A stretch of DNA of 60,174 bases from Pseudonocardia sp. Its GTDB lineage: Bacteria > Actinomycetota > Actinomycetes > Mycobacteriales > Pseudonocardiaceae. Below the pieces are notes generated by a model. That model made no database searches. It was not told the DNA's origin and saw only the letters and a list, made by a program, of their open reading frames with translations. This document shows, in pieces, positions 45,029-53,290 of this stretch. The stretch covers positions 1 to 60,174 of the forward strand of contig NZ_JAODNI010000072.1 in NCBI RefSeq assembly GCF_025465255.1, given 5' to 3'. The translations under genes and the position numbers were made by a program. Numbering within the stretch: position 1 is the stretch's first letter; each line of letters begins with the position of its first letter.

Positions 45029-46258
45029 TCAGCGGGACGGTTCGGCAGGAATCGTGCACGAGGCCTGCGCCGGGACGGACACCGGCGCGCTGGCCGCCGT
45101 GTCGGGCGCGCCGGTCAGGGCCAGCACGGCGAGCGCGTCACCGGGTGGCATGGCGAGCGCGTCGATCGCGTCGGCGCGATCGCCGTTCGGCGGGATCGTG
45201 ACCGTCCCGCCCGGAAGGACCACGACCGTGCCGGTGCAGCGGTCGACGACCTGGAAGGCCCAGTCGACGGTCTGCGGCCCGGGACCGGGGCGCAGCCGCA
45301 CCTGCACCCGCGCCTCGCAGGCCTGGCCGGGAGCGCAGGGGCCCAGCGTCCGCAGGTCGACGGCGGTGACGGCGCCCGCGGTGGGCGGGGCCGGGGCGAC
45401 GACCGGGGCCGGTTCCCGGGCGGAGGCGTCCGACGTCGTCGAGCCGGTGCGACCGGCGTCGAGGAGCGCCGCGATGTCTCGGGCGATCTGGTCGTGCAGG
45501 AACGCGAATTCGACCGCGATCACCGTGACGAGCACGAGGAGCGAGACGGTCCACTTCCACGTCCGGGCGGCGACGGAGCGTGCGAGGGCCAGCGGAGCCC
45601 GGCCTGCGGCGGGAGCGGGCGGCGCCGACGGCCGGGGTGCGGTGCCGGCCCCTCCGGGCGCCGGACCGGCGCCCCGGCCGTATGCAGCGGCGACCAGCCG
45701 GGCGAGCTCGGCCCGTGCCGCGGTACCGCCGGAGGCATCGGCGTCGCGCAACCCCGCCGCCACCGCCGCGACGGTGCCGCCCGGCCGGGTCGCTTCGACG
45801 ACGGCCGCGTCCAGCGCAGCCAGCCGCTCGACCGTTCGCGCGTCCGGGTGCCGGGCCGTCCGCCGAGCGGCCCCGCCCAGGTCGTCGAGCAACGTAGCGA
45901 CGGCGGTGAGGTCGGGTTCCCCCGTCTCCGGGAGAGGTCCGTCCACTTGCGCCCGGTCGGCCACCCGCGCCCGATCGACCAGCCATGCCCGGCCGTCCGG
46001 TCCGACGTGGACGTCCTTCGGGGACAGCCCTTCCCCTCCGGCCGCGTGTCTGGACTCCAGCCCGGCCAGCACGTCGGCGCCCAGCGCGAGGGCCTGCGAG
46101 GGAGTAATCCCGGCGATCTCGAGCAGCCGGGGGAGGCCGAGGCCGGCCGGCTGCTCCACGTGCGGCTGGACCACGACCTCCGGGCGCTCTTCCGGTGGTC
46201 TCGGCCGGTCGCGGGTCGTCGTGGGTGCTCCACCATGGCGTGAACCGAACAGCACCAT
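45029..46258 (-). CDS. Kinase-like (pseudokinase) membrane protein upstream of the SEDS-PBP fusion
   Basis: A 409-residue protein. Residues about 30-130 resemble the C-lobe start of a Hanks-type kinase (LLEIAGITPSQALALGADVLAGLESRHAAGGEGLSPKDVHVGPDGRAWLVDRAR), but no HRD, DFG or ATP-binding Lys is seen, so catalysis is not expected. A membrane segment follows (WTVSLLVLVTVIAVEFAFL, about 235-253), then an extracytoplasmic beta-rich domain with Cys pairs (LGPCAPGQACEARVQVRLR, VDRCTGTVVVLPGG). It ends 20 bases before the SEDS-PBP start and is probably in the same operon. A scaffold or regulator of that enzyme is the simplest reading. Confidence 0.75.
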   Translation of the reverse strand: MVLFGSRHGGAPTTTRDRPRPPEERPEVVVQPHVEQPAGLGLPRLLEIAGITPSQALALGADVLAGLESRHAAGGEGLSPKDVHVGPDGRAWLVDRARVADRAQVDGPLPETGEPDLTAVATLLDDLGGAARRTARHPDARTVERLAALDAAVVEATRPGGTVAAVAAGLRDADASGGTAARAELARLVAAAYGRGAGPAPGGAGTAPRPSAPPAPAAGRAPLALARSVAARTWKWTVSLLVLVTVIAVEFAFLHDQIARDIAALLDAGRTGSTTSDASAREPAPVVAPAPPTAGAVTAVDLRTLGPCAPGQACEARVQVRLRPGPGPQTVDWAFQVVDRCTGTVVVLPGGTVTIPPNGDRADAIDALAMPPGDALAVLALTGAPDTAASAPVSVPAQASCTIPAEPSR

Positions 46259-46716
46259 TACAGGCCATCCTCAGGGGACTAGCTAGCGACGTCACCGGGG
46301 GCCGCGATCGTGCGTCGGGATGTGCGGCCCGTGCTTGGCGGTGGATCCAGTGCGGTCCTGCCGTCGTCGTTCAGACCGACGGTGAGGCCGTTCTTCGTCC
46401 GGCGTGCTGTCCGTGCCGCGCCGTGCGGCTCCTGTCGCCCCGGACCGGTGCCCCGTCCATGGCCGTCCCCCCGTGTCTTCGCCCCGGGGTCAAGTGAACC
46501 ACGTCACAAGGCTACTCAGAACTGGTCCGACGCCTCGAACACCGCCGTGCGGTGACCGGTTGGCCCGTACAGCCGCGCGGCAGGGGGTGAGCCGCGCCCC
46601 GGTCCTCGGGCCGGCCCGACCGCGTGGACGCTCGCCTCCGCCTCCTGGAATTGGGGCTGACCCGGACGCGCGCGGTGCGCCATCCTGAAGGCTCGCCGAT
46701 AGTGTGGAGGGGCCTG
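46259..46716. other. Gap upstream of the kinase-like gene, promoter region
   Basis: About 460 bases between the minus-strand kinase-like gene and the plus-strand DUF1918 gene. It must contain both promoters. AGTGAACCACGTCACAAGG near 46495-46513 is somewhat less GC-rich than its surroundings. I see no gene, RNA or clear operator. Confidence 0.35.
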
Positions 46717-46902
46717 ATGCAAGCCAAGCGCGGTGACCACATCGTCATCGAGACGCAGACCTTGGACGCTGCGCGCCGCCGGGGGGAGGTCGTCGACGTC
46801 CTCGGCGAGGGGGAGACCGAGCATTACCAGGTGCGCTGGCAGGACGGGCACGAGTCGGTGTACTTCCCCGGCCCGAACGCCCACGTCGAATCCGCCGGTT
46901 GA
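46717..46902 (+). CDS. DUF1918 small protein
   Basis: A 61-residue protein: MQAKRGDHIVIETQTLDAARRRGEVVDVLGEGETEHYQVRWQDGHESVYFPGPNAHVESAG in overall shape, a small SH3-like barrel with the RGDxIVIE...RxGEVVDV and HYxVRWxDGHESVYFPGPxA pattern of DUF1918. GTGGAGGGGC precedes the ATG. Function is unknown; these proteins are common in actinobacteria. Confidence 0.88.
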   Translation: MQAKRGDHIVIETQTLDAARRRGEVVDVLGEGETEHYQVRWQDGHESVYFPGPNAHVESAG

Positions 46903-46921
46903 GGCCTCCGACCGGCGATCC

Positions 46922-47107
46922 GCGCCGGGGGCCTCGCGATCTTCCTACGCTGCGGCGACCACGACGAGTTCAACCTGCACGACGGTACCGGGCAACTTCA
47001 CCGGCCGCTGGGGGAGCTGGACATCGCCCACGACTACCACCTCGTTCGCGGCGCCGATCACATTGGGCCCGAGATCATGGCCGGTTCGGGCTCATTCCCC
47101 CCGGTTG
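46922..47107 (+). pseudogene. C-terminal relic of an esterase/dienelactone-type hydrolase
   Basis: The frame reads GGLAIFLRCGDHDEFNLHDGT, then HRPLGELDIAHDYHLVRGADHIGPEI. GDHDEF would hold the catalytic Asp and GADHIGP the catalytic His of an alpha/beta hydrolase of the esterase D type. The nucleophile half is missing and no start exists. Downstream the sequence runs directly into a TetR relic. Confidence 0.6.
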
Positions 47108-47111
47108 ATCG

Positions 47112-47502
47112 CGCTACGTCGACTCCAAGGACAGCCTCGTCGCGCTGATGGTCGACACCGCCGTGGGTCCACCTCCGGAGCTCGGCGAGCACGACTGGCG
47201 CAACGGGGTCGAGACGTGGGCACGAGAGCTGTGGAGTCGATGTCTGAGCCATCCCTGGCTCACGGACGTGCCTGCCGGCGGGATGAACACCGCTCTGCTT
47301 GTCGACGGGCTGGCCCGCACGTTCGGCCTTGTCTCCCGATCCGGCCGCACCGCGCCCGTCCCGCCGGCCTGGCTTCTCGAGGCCGCCGCAGCTCGTACCC
47401 GAGGCTCGCCGGAGAGCTGGAGCGCGACCGGAGCGGCATCGACGACGAGTTCAGCGAGGCAGTTCACACCGTGCTCCGCGGCGCCGAACCGTCGTCCTGT
47501 CG
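47112..47502 (+). pseudogene. TetR-family regulator relic lacking its DNA-binding head
   Basis: From 47112 the frame reads RYVDSKDSLVALMVDTAVGPPPELGEHDWRNGVETWARELWSRCLSHPWLTDVP, the start of a TetR C-terminal domain directly after the helix-turn-helix (the ...YRYVxSKDxLxALMVDxA pattern). The helix-turn-helix itself is absent. Near 47385 the frame changes (YPRLAGELERDRSGIDDEFSEAVHTVLRGAE). It lies next to a truncated desaturase. Confidence 0.65.
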
Positions 47503-47562
47503 AGCGGCGCCGAACCCATGATCGCGGTGGTCTCGGCCGAGAGCGGCGACGGGCGACCCGGC

Positions 47563-48300
47563 TCAGGGTAGGGCGAGCCGGTTGATCCGGCGCAGGACCT
47601 GGAGGTACTGCTTCCGGAGCGGGCCGGTCGTGTATTCGAGGCCGTACTCGTCGCAGAGCGCGCGGACCTCGGTGGCGATCTCGGCGTAGCGGTTGCTGGG
47701 CAGGTCGGGGAAGAGGTGGTGCTCGATCTGGAAGCTCAGGTTGCCGCTGAGTAGGTGGAACAGCGGGCCGCCGTCGAGGTTCGCGGCGCCGAGCATCTGG
47801 CGCAGGTACCACTGTCCGCGGGTCTCGCCCTCGAGCTGTTCCTCGGTGAACTGGACCGCGCCGTCGGGGAAGTGCCCGCAGAAGATGATGGCGTGCGACC
47901 AGAGGTTGCGCACCAGGTTGGCGGTGGCGTTGCCGAGCAGCACGGGGGCGAAGAACGGGCCGGCCAGCGCCGGGAACACCAGGTAGTCCTTGGTGAACTG
48001 GGAGCGCATCTTGCGGCCGATCCGCTTGAGCTGGGACCAGACGGTCCTGCGGTCCTTCTCGCCGGCGACGATCTTCTCGATCTCGATGTCGTGCAGCGCG
48101 ACGCCCCACTGGAAGAACACGGCGAGCAGCGCGTTCCACAGCGGGTTGCCGAGGTAGTAGGGGTGCCAGCGCTGCTCCTCCGACATGCGCAGGATGCCGT
48201 AGCCGACGTCGCGGTCCTTGCCGACGACGTTCGTGTAGGTGTGGTGCATGTAGTTGTGGGAGTACTTCCAGTACTCGGCGGGGGTGGTGTTGTCCCACTC
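47563..48300 (-). pseudogene. Fatty acid desaturase, 5'-truncated
   Basis: The readable part begins EWDNTTPAEYWKYSHNYMHHTYTNVVGKD and contains the second His box (HNYMHH) and the third (QIEHHLFPDLP), with VGYGILRMSEEQRWHPYYLGNPLWNALL between, a DesA3-like acyl-CoA/acyl-lipid desaturase pattern. The N-terminal about 110-120 residues, including the first His box, are missing: homology stops at about 48300. The upstream in-frame sequence is low complexity and belongs to other frames. Without the first di-iron ligands the product should be inactive. The C-terminus is complete. Confidence 0.8.
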
Positions 48301-48444
48301 CCGACATCGCCCGCACCGTCCGCACCAGCAGCGCGGAGACCACCCCGCCCGACTCGGCCTGACGATCACGCGGGCCGCGGTGGCATCGCCGACCCGGCCG
48401 CCGACGGGACCGCAGCAGGCGGTCAATGGTTTTACGATCGGGGG

Positions 48445-48990
48445 ATGGGACATTCCGCCGACGGCGACAGCGCGGCCACCGATTTCCTCTCCTTCGCCGA
48501 CATCGCGGTCGACACCACCGCCGAGCGGCTCCCGGGCATCGACCGCTCCGCCATGCAGATGGTGCTGCTCCTGCACCGTGTGGCGAGCTCGATCGTCTAC
48601 GACCTCGAATCCACCGTGCACCGGCCGGCGGGCTGGAGCTGGTCGGCGTTCCGGCTGCTGTTCACCCTCTGGGTCGCGGGACCACGCGAGTCACGTCAGG
48701 TCGCCCATCTCTCCGGGATGAGTCGCGCCGCGGTCTCGAGCCTGACGAAGACGCTCAGCGCGTCGGGCCTGCTCGCGCGACGGTCGGACGAACGCGATCG
48801 GCGAGCCGCCATTCTCTCGCTCACCGCGCGCGGAGCCGACGCGCTGGAGACGACGTTCCGGGCGCACAACGAGCGCGAGGCGAGGTGGGCCTCGCTGATC
48901 AGCGAGGACGAGCTCGCCACGCTCAACGGCGTGTTGACGAAGCTCGCGCGGGCGGCGCAAGGCCAGGAGTGGATCAGCCGGCGCGCCTGA
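48445..48990 (+). CDS. MarR-family regulator of the aromatic catabolic cluster
   Basis: A 181-residue winged-helix regulator: GWSWSAFRLLFTLWVAG, SRQVAHLSGMSRAAVSSLTKTLSASGLLARRSDERDRRAAILSLTARG. It lies directly upstream of, and on the same strand as, the transporter and homogentisate genes, separated by an AT-richer region with an inverted repeat. It is a good candidate for the local repressor, with an aromatic acid as effector; this is inferred from position. Confidence 0.88.
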   Translation: MGHSADGDSAATDFLSFADIAVDTTAERLPGIDRSAMQMVLLLHRVASSIVYDLESTVHRPAGWSWSAFRLLFTLWVAGPRESRQVAHLSGMSRAAVSSLTKTLSASGLLARRSDERDRRAAILSLTARGADALETTFRAHNEREARWASLISEDELATLNGVLTKLARAAQGQEWISRRA

Positions 48991-49047
48991 GGGCGCGCTC
49001 GTCCTCTCGCCTCAGGGGTCTGCCTCCTCGAGCCAACCAATAAAATC

Positions 49048-49104
49048 TTTGACTAGTTCTGGTGTTCACGGACGCGGGGCGCTACCGTTCCTCAGGTAGT
49101 CAAA
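49048..49104. promoter_or_regulatory. Inverted repeat upstream of the homogentisate operon, candidate MarR operator
   Basis: TTTGACTA at 49048-49055 and TAGTCAAA at 49097-49104 are perfect inverted arms 41 bases apart. Two direct copies of a CTTTGA core (49046-49051 and 49106-49111) overlap them. The region is markedly AT-richer than the surroundings, and TTGACT at 49049 also fits a -35 box. It lies between the MarR gene and the transporter gene. Confidence 0.5.
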
Positions 49105-49169
49105 CCTTTGATCGTCGTACAGTCGACGGTCGAGCCCCGCGACCTCCCAGAGTTGGGAAGGGATTTCCG

Positions 49170-50543
49170 ATGGCGCAATCCCCTGACGCCGGTCCGTCGG
49201 CCGAGGCCGGGACCACCGGTCCGGCTTCCACGGCGGCCGCCGATGCCGCCCAGATCCGCCGTGTCGTCGGCGCGAGCCTGGTCGGCACGACGATCGAGTG
49301 GTACGACTTCTTCATCTACGCCTCGGCCGCGAGCCTGGTGTTCGGCAGGCTCTTCTTCCCGGCGCTCGACGGCTCGACGGCCCTGCTGGCCTCATTCGCC
49401 ACCCTGGGCGTGAGCTTCGTGGCGCGGCCGATCGGCGGAATGGTCGCCGGGCACCTCGGGGACCGTTTCGGCCGCAAGTCGATCCTCGTCGCGACCCTGC
49501 TGCTGATGGGCATCTCGACGATCGGCGTCGGCCTGCTCCCCGGCTACGCCTCGATCGGCGTGGCGGCGCCGATCCTGCTCGTCGTCCTGCGCCTGCTGCA
49601 GGGGCTGTCCGCGGGTGGTGAGTGGGGCGGTGCCGCACTGATGTCCGTCGAGCACGCCCCGCCGGGGCGCCGCGGATACTTCGGGTCGTTCCCGCAGATC
49701 GGCGTGCCGATCGGCCTGCTGCTGGCGAACCTGGTGTTCTTCACCGTCTCGGCCGTGACGACGGACGAGCAGTTCGCGGCGTGGGGCTGGCGGATCCCGT
49801 TCTTGCTCAGCGTCGTCCTGATCGCCGTCGGGTTCTTCGTGCGGTCCCGCGTGGCGGAGAGCCCGGTGTTCACCGAGCTGCGGCGCCGCCGCGCCCGCCG
49901 CTCCGCGCCGCTCGCCGAGATCCTGCGCTCCAACCGCCGTGAGCTCGTCGTCGCGATCGGCCTGTTCATCGCGAACAACATGATCGGCTACATCCTCATT
50001 GCCTTCATCAACTCCTACGGCACCCGCACGCTGAAGCTGTCGAGCACGACGATGCTGTTCGTCGGGATGGTCGGCGCTGTCGCGTGGGGTGTGTTCACGC
50101 TGGTCGCCGGCCGCTGGTCCGACAGGATCGGGCGCCGCCGGATCTACCTGATCGGCACGCTGGCGATGGCGGTGTGGGCCTTCCCGTTCTTCCTGCTGTT
50201 CGACACCCGCTCGATCCCGCTGATGCTGGTCGCGGTGATCGTGATGGCCTTCGGGCTGGGCCTCACCTACGGGCCGCAGGCCGCCGCCTACGCCGAGCTG
50301 TTCCCGGCAGGGGTCCGCTACAGCGGCGTCTCGTTCGCCTACGCCTTCGGCGCGATCCTGGGCGGCGGCTTCGCGCCGTTGCTGGCCACCTGGCTGATCG
50401 GGCTGACCGGCACCTCGCTGTCGGTGTCGGCCTACATGCTGCTCGCCTGTCTGGTCACCCTCGCCGCCGTCCTCGCCCTGCGCGAGCGCTCCGCGGCCGA
50501 GCGGGAGGCCTTCGTCATCGGGTCGGCCCCGGCCGACCACTGA
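49170..50543 (+). CDS. MFS transporter of the metabolite:H+ symporter (MHS) family
   Basis: A 457-residue, 12-span permease. MHS signatures are TTIEWYDFFIYASAASLVFG (about 41-60), GHLGDRFGRKSILV between spans 2 and 3, and LLQGLSAGGEWGGAALM. The family imports small carboxylates such as shikimate, alpha-ketoglutarate and aromatic acids. As first gene of the homogentisate cluster it most likely imports an aryl acid, for example a hydroxyphenylacetate. AAGGGA precedes the ATG. Confidence 0.92.
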   Translation: MAQSPDAGPSAEAGTTGPASTAAADAAQIRRVVGASLVGTTIEWYDFFIYASAASLVFGRLFFPALDGSTALLASFATLGVSFVARPIGGMVAGHLGDRFGRKSILVATLLLMGISTIGVGLLPGYASIGVAAPILLVVLRLLQGLSAGGEWGGAALMSVEHAPPGRRGYFGSFPQIGVPIGLLLANLVFFTVSAVTTDEQFAAWGWRIPFLLSVVLIAVGFFVRSRVAESPVFTELRRRRARRSAPLAEILRSNRRELVVAIGLFIANNMIGYILIAFINSYGTRTLKLSSTTMLFVGMVGAVAWGVFTLVAGRWSDRIGRRRIYLIGTLAMAVWAFPFFLLFDTRSIPLMLVAVIVMAFGLGLTYGPQAAAYAELFPAGVRYSGVSFAYAFGAILGGGFAPLLATWLIGLTGTSLSVSAYMLLACLVTLAAVLALRERSAAEREAFVIGSAPADH

Positions 50544-50574
50544 CCGTCCCGAACCGATTCTCACGGAGGAAACC

Positions 50575-51534
50575 ATGGCCAAGCCGTTCGCCTCGTCCGC
50601 CGACACCGCGGCCAAGGAGCAGACCCTCGAGGTCCTCGCCGACGGCGTCTACGCCCTCACGGCCGAGGGTGACCCGAACATCGGCGCTATCGAGGGCGAG
50701 GACTTCCTCGTCTGCTTCGAGGCCCTCGCGACCCCGGTCGCGGCGGCGAAGTGGCTGAGGAAGCTGCGCGAGTACACCGACAAGCCCGTCCGCTACCTGG
50801 TGCTGAGCCACTACCACGCGGTCCGCGTGCTCGGGGCCAGCGCGTTTGACGCCGAGGTGATCGTCGCGCACGAGAACACCCGGGCACTGGTCGAGGAGCG
50901 CGGCAAGCAGGACTGGGCGAGCGAGTTCGCCCGGATGCCGCGCCTCGCCGAGGCCGCGGACTCGGTGCCCGGCCTGACCTGGCCGACCCTGACGTTCTCC
51001 GACCGGCTCACCATCGACCTCGGCGGCGACCGGGGCGACCTGGTGCTGCAGTACCACGGCCGCGGGCACACCGAGGGCGACATCGTCGCCTGGCTGCCCC
51101 GGCAGCGGATCCTCTTCGCCGGGGACCTGGTGGAGGCCGAGGCCGCGCTCTACACCGGCGACGCGTTCCACCGCGAGTGGACGACCTCCACCCTGGACCG
51201 GCTGGCTGCGCTGGGTGCCGAGCAGCTCGTCGGCGGGCGCGGGGACGTCAGTAAGGGCCGCGAGCAGGTCGACGCCGCGATCGCGAAGACCCGCGGCTTC
51301 CTGGACACGATGCTGCGCGAGGTGGACGCGGTGCAGCAGCGCGGCGGGACGTTGAAGGAGGCCTTCGAGGCCACCCACGCGGCCCTGGTCGACGACTTCG
51401 GCAGCTGGCCGATCTTCGAGCACTGCCTGCCGTTCGACGTGTCCCGGGTCTGGGACGAGCTCTCGGGCATCGAGCGGCCGATCATCTGGACCGCCGAACG
51501 CGACCAGGAGGTCTGGGCGCAGCTGCAGAGCTGA
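50575..51534 (+). CDS. Metallo-beta-lactamase-fold protein with altered metal motif
   Basis: A 319-residue MBL-fold protein in the homogentisate operon. The core motif HxHxDH is replaced by HYHAVR (His79, His81, then Val and Arg), although later ligand regions are readable (GRGHTEGDIVAW and FAGDLVEAEAALYTGD). The loss of the Asp-His pair would remove the second metal site. It may be a one-metal hydrolase, an isomerase or a lactonase; in this operon it is one candidate for a ring-fission product step. The gene is between the transporter and the hydroxylase, with short spacing. Confidence 0.85.
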   Translation: MAKPFASSADTAAKEQTLEVLADGVYALTAEGDPNIGAIEGEDFLVCFEALATPVAAAKWLRKLREYTDKPVRYLVLSHYHAVRVLGASAFDAEVIVAHENTRALVEERGKQDWASEFARMPRLAEAADSVPGLTWPTLTFSDRLTIDLGGDRGDLVLQYHGRGHTEGDIVAWLPRQRILFAGDLVEAEAALYTGDAFHREWTTSTLDRLAALGAEQLVGGRGDVSKGREQVDAAIAKTRGFLDTMLREVDAVQQRGGTLKEAFEATHAALVDDFGSWPIFEHCLPFDVSRVWDELSGIERPIIWTAERDQEVWAQLQS

Positions 51535-51577
51535 CCCACTCCGACCCGAGCACCTCGCAACGACGGGAGCCCCGGAG

Positions 51578-53290
51578 ATGTCCTCCACATCCTGGCCCGG
51601 TGGTCCGGTCGCCGTCCTCGGCGCCGGTCCGGTCGGGCAGACCACCGCACTGCTGCTGGCCCGCTGGGGCGTCCCGACGGTGGTGCTCGACCAGCGCCCC
51701 GAGCGGGACCCCGTCGGGTCCAAGGCCATCTGCCAGCAACGCGACGTGCTCGACGTCTGGGAGTCCGTCGGCGCCGGCGCCCGGATCGCCGCCGAGGGCG
51801 TCACCTGGACCACCGCGCGGACCTTCCACCGCGACGCGGAGCTGTTCAGCTACGAGTTCGAGGAGCCGGGCCGCGCGGCGTTCCCGCCGTTCGTCAACAT
51901 CTCCCAGACGCGCAGCGAGGAGATCCTCGACGAGCTGATCGCCACCGAGCCGCTCGTCGACCTGCGCTGGAACCACCGCGTCACCGACGTCGAGCAGGAC
52001 GACGAGGGGGTGACGGTCCGCTGCGAGACCGTGGCGGGCCCCGTCGAGTTCCGGACGCCTTACCTGGTCGCCTGCGGCGGTGCCCGCAGCGACGAGCTGC
52101 GCCGCCTGCTCGGCGTCTCGTTCGAGGGGCACACCTTCGACGACCGGTTCCTGATCTGCGACATCCGCGCGGACCTGCCCGGCTGGGCCAGCGAGCGCCG
52201 GTTCTACTTCGACCCCGAATGGAACCCCGGCCGCCAGGTGCTGATCCACCCGTGCCCGGACTCGACGTTCCGGATCGACTGGCAGGTCCCGGCGGACTAC
52301 GACCTCGACGACGAGGTCGCCTCCGGCGCGCTCGACACCCGTATCCGGCAGATCGTCGGCGGCACCGACTACGAGATCGTGTGGAAGTCGGTTTACCGGT
52401 TCCACTCCCGGTGCGTGGACCGGATGCGGTGCGGCCGGATCCTGATCGCCGGCGACGCCGCGCACCTGGTCTCGCCGTTCGGTGCCCGCGGCCTCAACTC
52501 CGGGGTCGCGGACGCCGAGAACGCCGCCTGGAAGATCGCCTACGTCGGCCACGGCTGGGCGCCCGAGGCGCTGCTGGACAGCTACCACACCGAGCGGCAC
52601 GCCGCGGCGGCCGAGAACATCGCCGTCACCACCGCGACCATGGACTTCCTCGTCCCCCAGGACGAGCAGCAGGCCCGGCATCGAGCCGAGATCCTCTCGG
52701 CCGCCGCCACCGACCCGCAGAGCAGGGCCCGCGTGGACTCCGGCCGCCTCGCCGAACCGTTCTGGTACCTCGACTCCGCCCTGACCACTCCGAGCGCCGA
52801 GCGACCCTTCACCGGTCGACCGCCACGCGGGCAGTCGCCGGCGGCCGGGCCGGGTGTGCTGCTGCCCGACGCACCCGTCACCACTCCCGGCGGCCGGCCG
52901 GGACGGATCCGGTCCCTGGCCCGGGACGGCTTCCTGCTGCTCGCCACGGACGGCGTGCCGCCCGCCGCCGTCCGGGACGCCGCCGGAGTCGCCCCCGGCC
53001 CCGTCCGGGTGCTCGCCCTGTCCGACCTCGACACCGACGGCACGCTCACCGCGGCCCTGGCCGCACGCCCGGGCGAGGTGTGGATCGTCCGGCCCGACGC
53101 GCACATCGCCGCCGTCCTCACCGGCCCGACCACCGAAGAGATCACCGCGGCGCTGCACCGTGCCGCCGCGCACCCCGTCACCGAAGGAGGAGAGCCACGA
53201 TGGCGCACTACAGGCGAGCCGGTGATATCCCACCCAAGCGGCACACCCAGCACCGCACGCCCGAGGGCGGGCTCTACTACGAGGAGCTGA
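51578..53290 (+). CDS. FAD-dependent aromatic hydroxylase (MhpA/PHBH-like)
   Basis: A 570-residue class A flavoprotein monooxygenase. The dinucleotide motif VAVLGAGPVGQTTALLLARWG (about 11-31), the DG-like segment and the second FAD motif ILIAGDAAHLVSPFGARGLNSGVADAENAAWKI are clear. Next to homogentisate dioxygenase it probably converts a monohydroxyphenylacetate (for example 3-hydroxyphenylacetate) to homogentisate; the substrate is inferred. Its frame runs 91 bases into the dioxygenase gene, whose ribosome binding site and start lie inside it. The C-terminal 30 residues (after about EGGEPR) look non-conserved, so the natural end may have been shorter. Confidence 0.9.
   Translation: MSSTSWPGGPVAVLGAGPVGQTTALLLARWGVPTVVLDQRPERDPVGSKAICQQRDVLDVWESVGAGARIAAEGVTWTTARTFHRDAELFSYEFEEPGRAAFPPFVNISQTRSEEILDELIATEPLVDLRWNHRVTDVEQDDEGVTVRCETVAGPVEFRTPYLVACGGARSDELRRLLGVSFEGHTFDDRFLICDIRADLPGWASERRFYFDPEWNPGRQVLIHPCPDSTFRIDWQVPADYDLDDEVASGALDTRIRQIVGGTDYEIVWKSVYRFHSRCVDRMRCGRILIAGDAAHLVSPFGARGLNSGVADAENAAWKIAYVGHGWAPEALLDSYHTERHAAAAENIAVTTATMDFLVPQDEQQARHRAEILSAAATDPQSRARVDSGRLAEPFWYLDSALTTPSAERPFTGRPPRGQSPAAGPGVLLPDAPVTTPGGRPGRIRSLARDGFLLLATDGVPPAAVRDAAGVAPGPVRVLALSDLDTDGTLTAALAARPGEVWIVRPDAHIAAVLTGPTTEEITAALHRAAAHPVTEGGEPRWRTTGEPVISHPSGTPSTARPRAGSTTRS

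Noticed and set aside
42105..46286. Plus-strand open frame of nearly 1,400 codons opposite the SEDS-PBP and kinase-like genes
   Set aside because: It spans two proven genes in antisense, is low complexity and shows no domain. Third-position GC bias explains its length.
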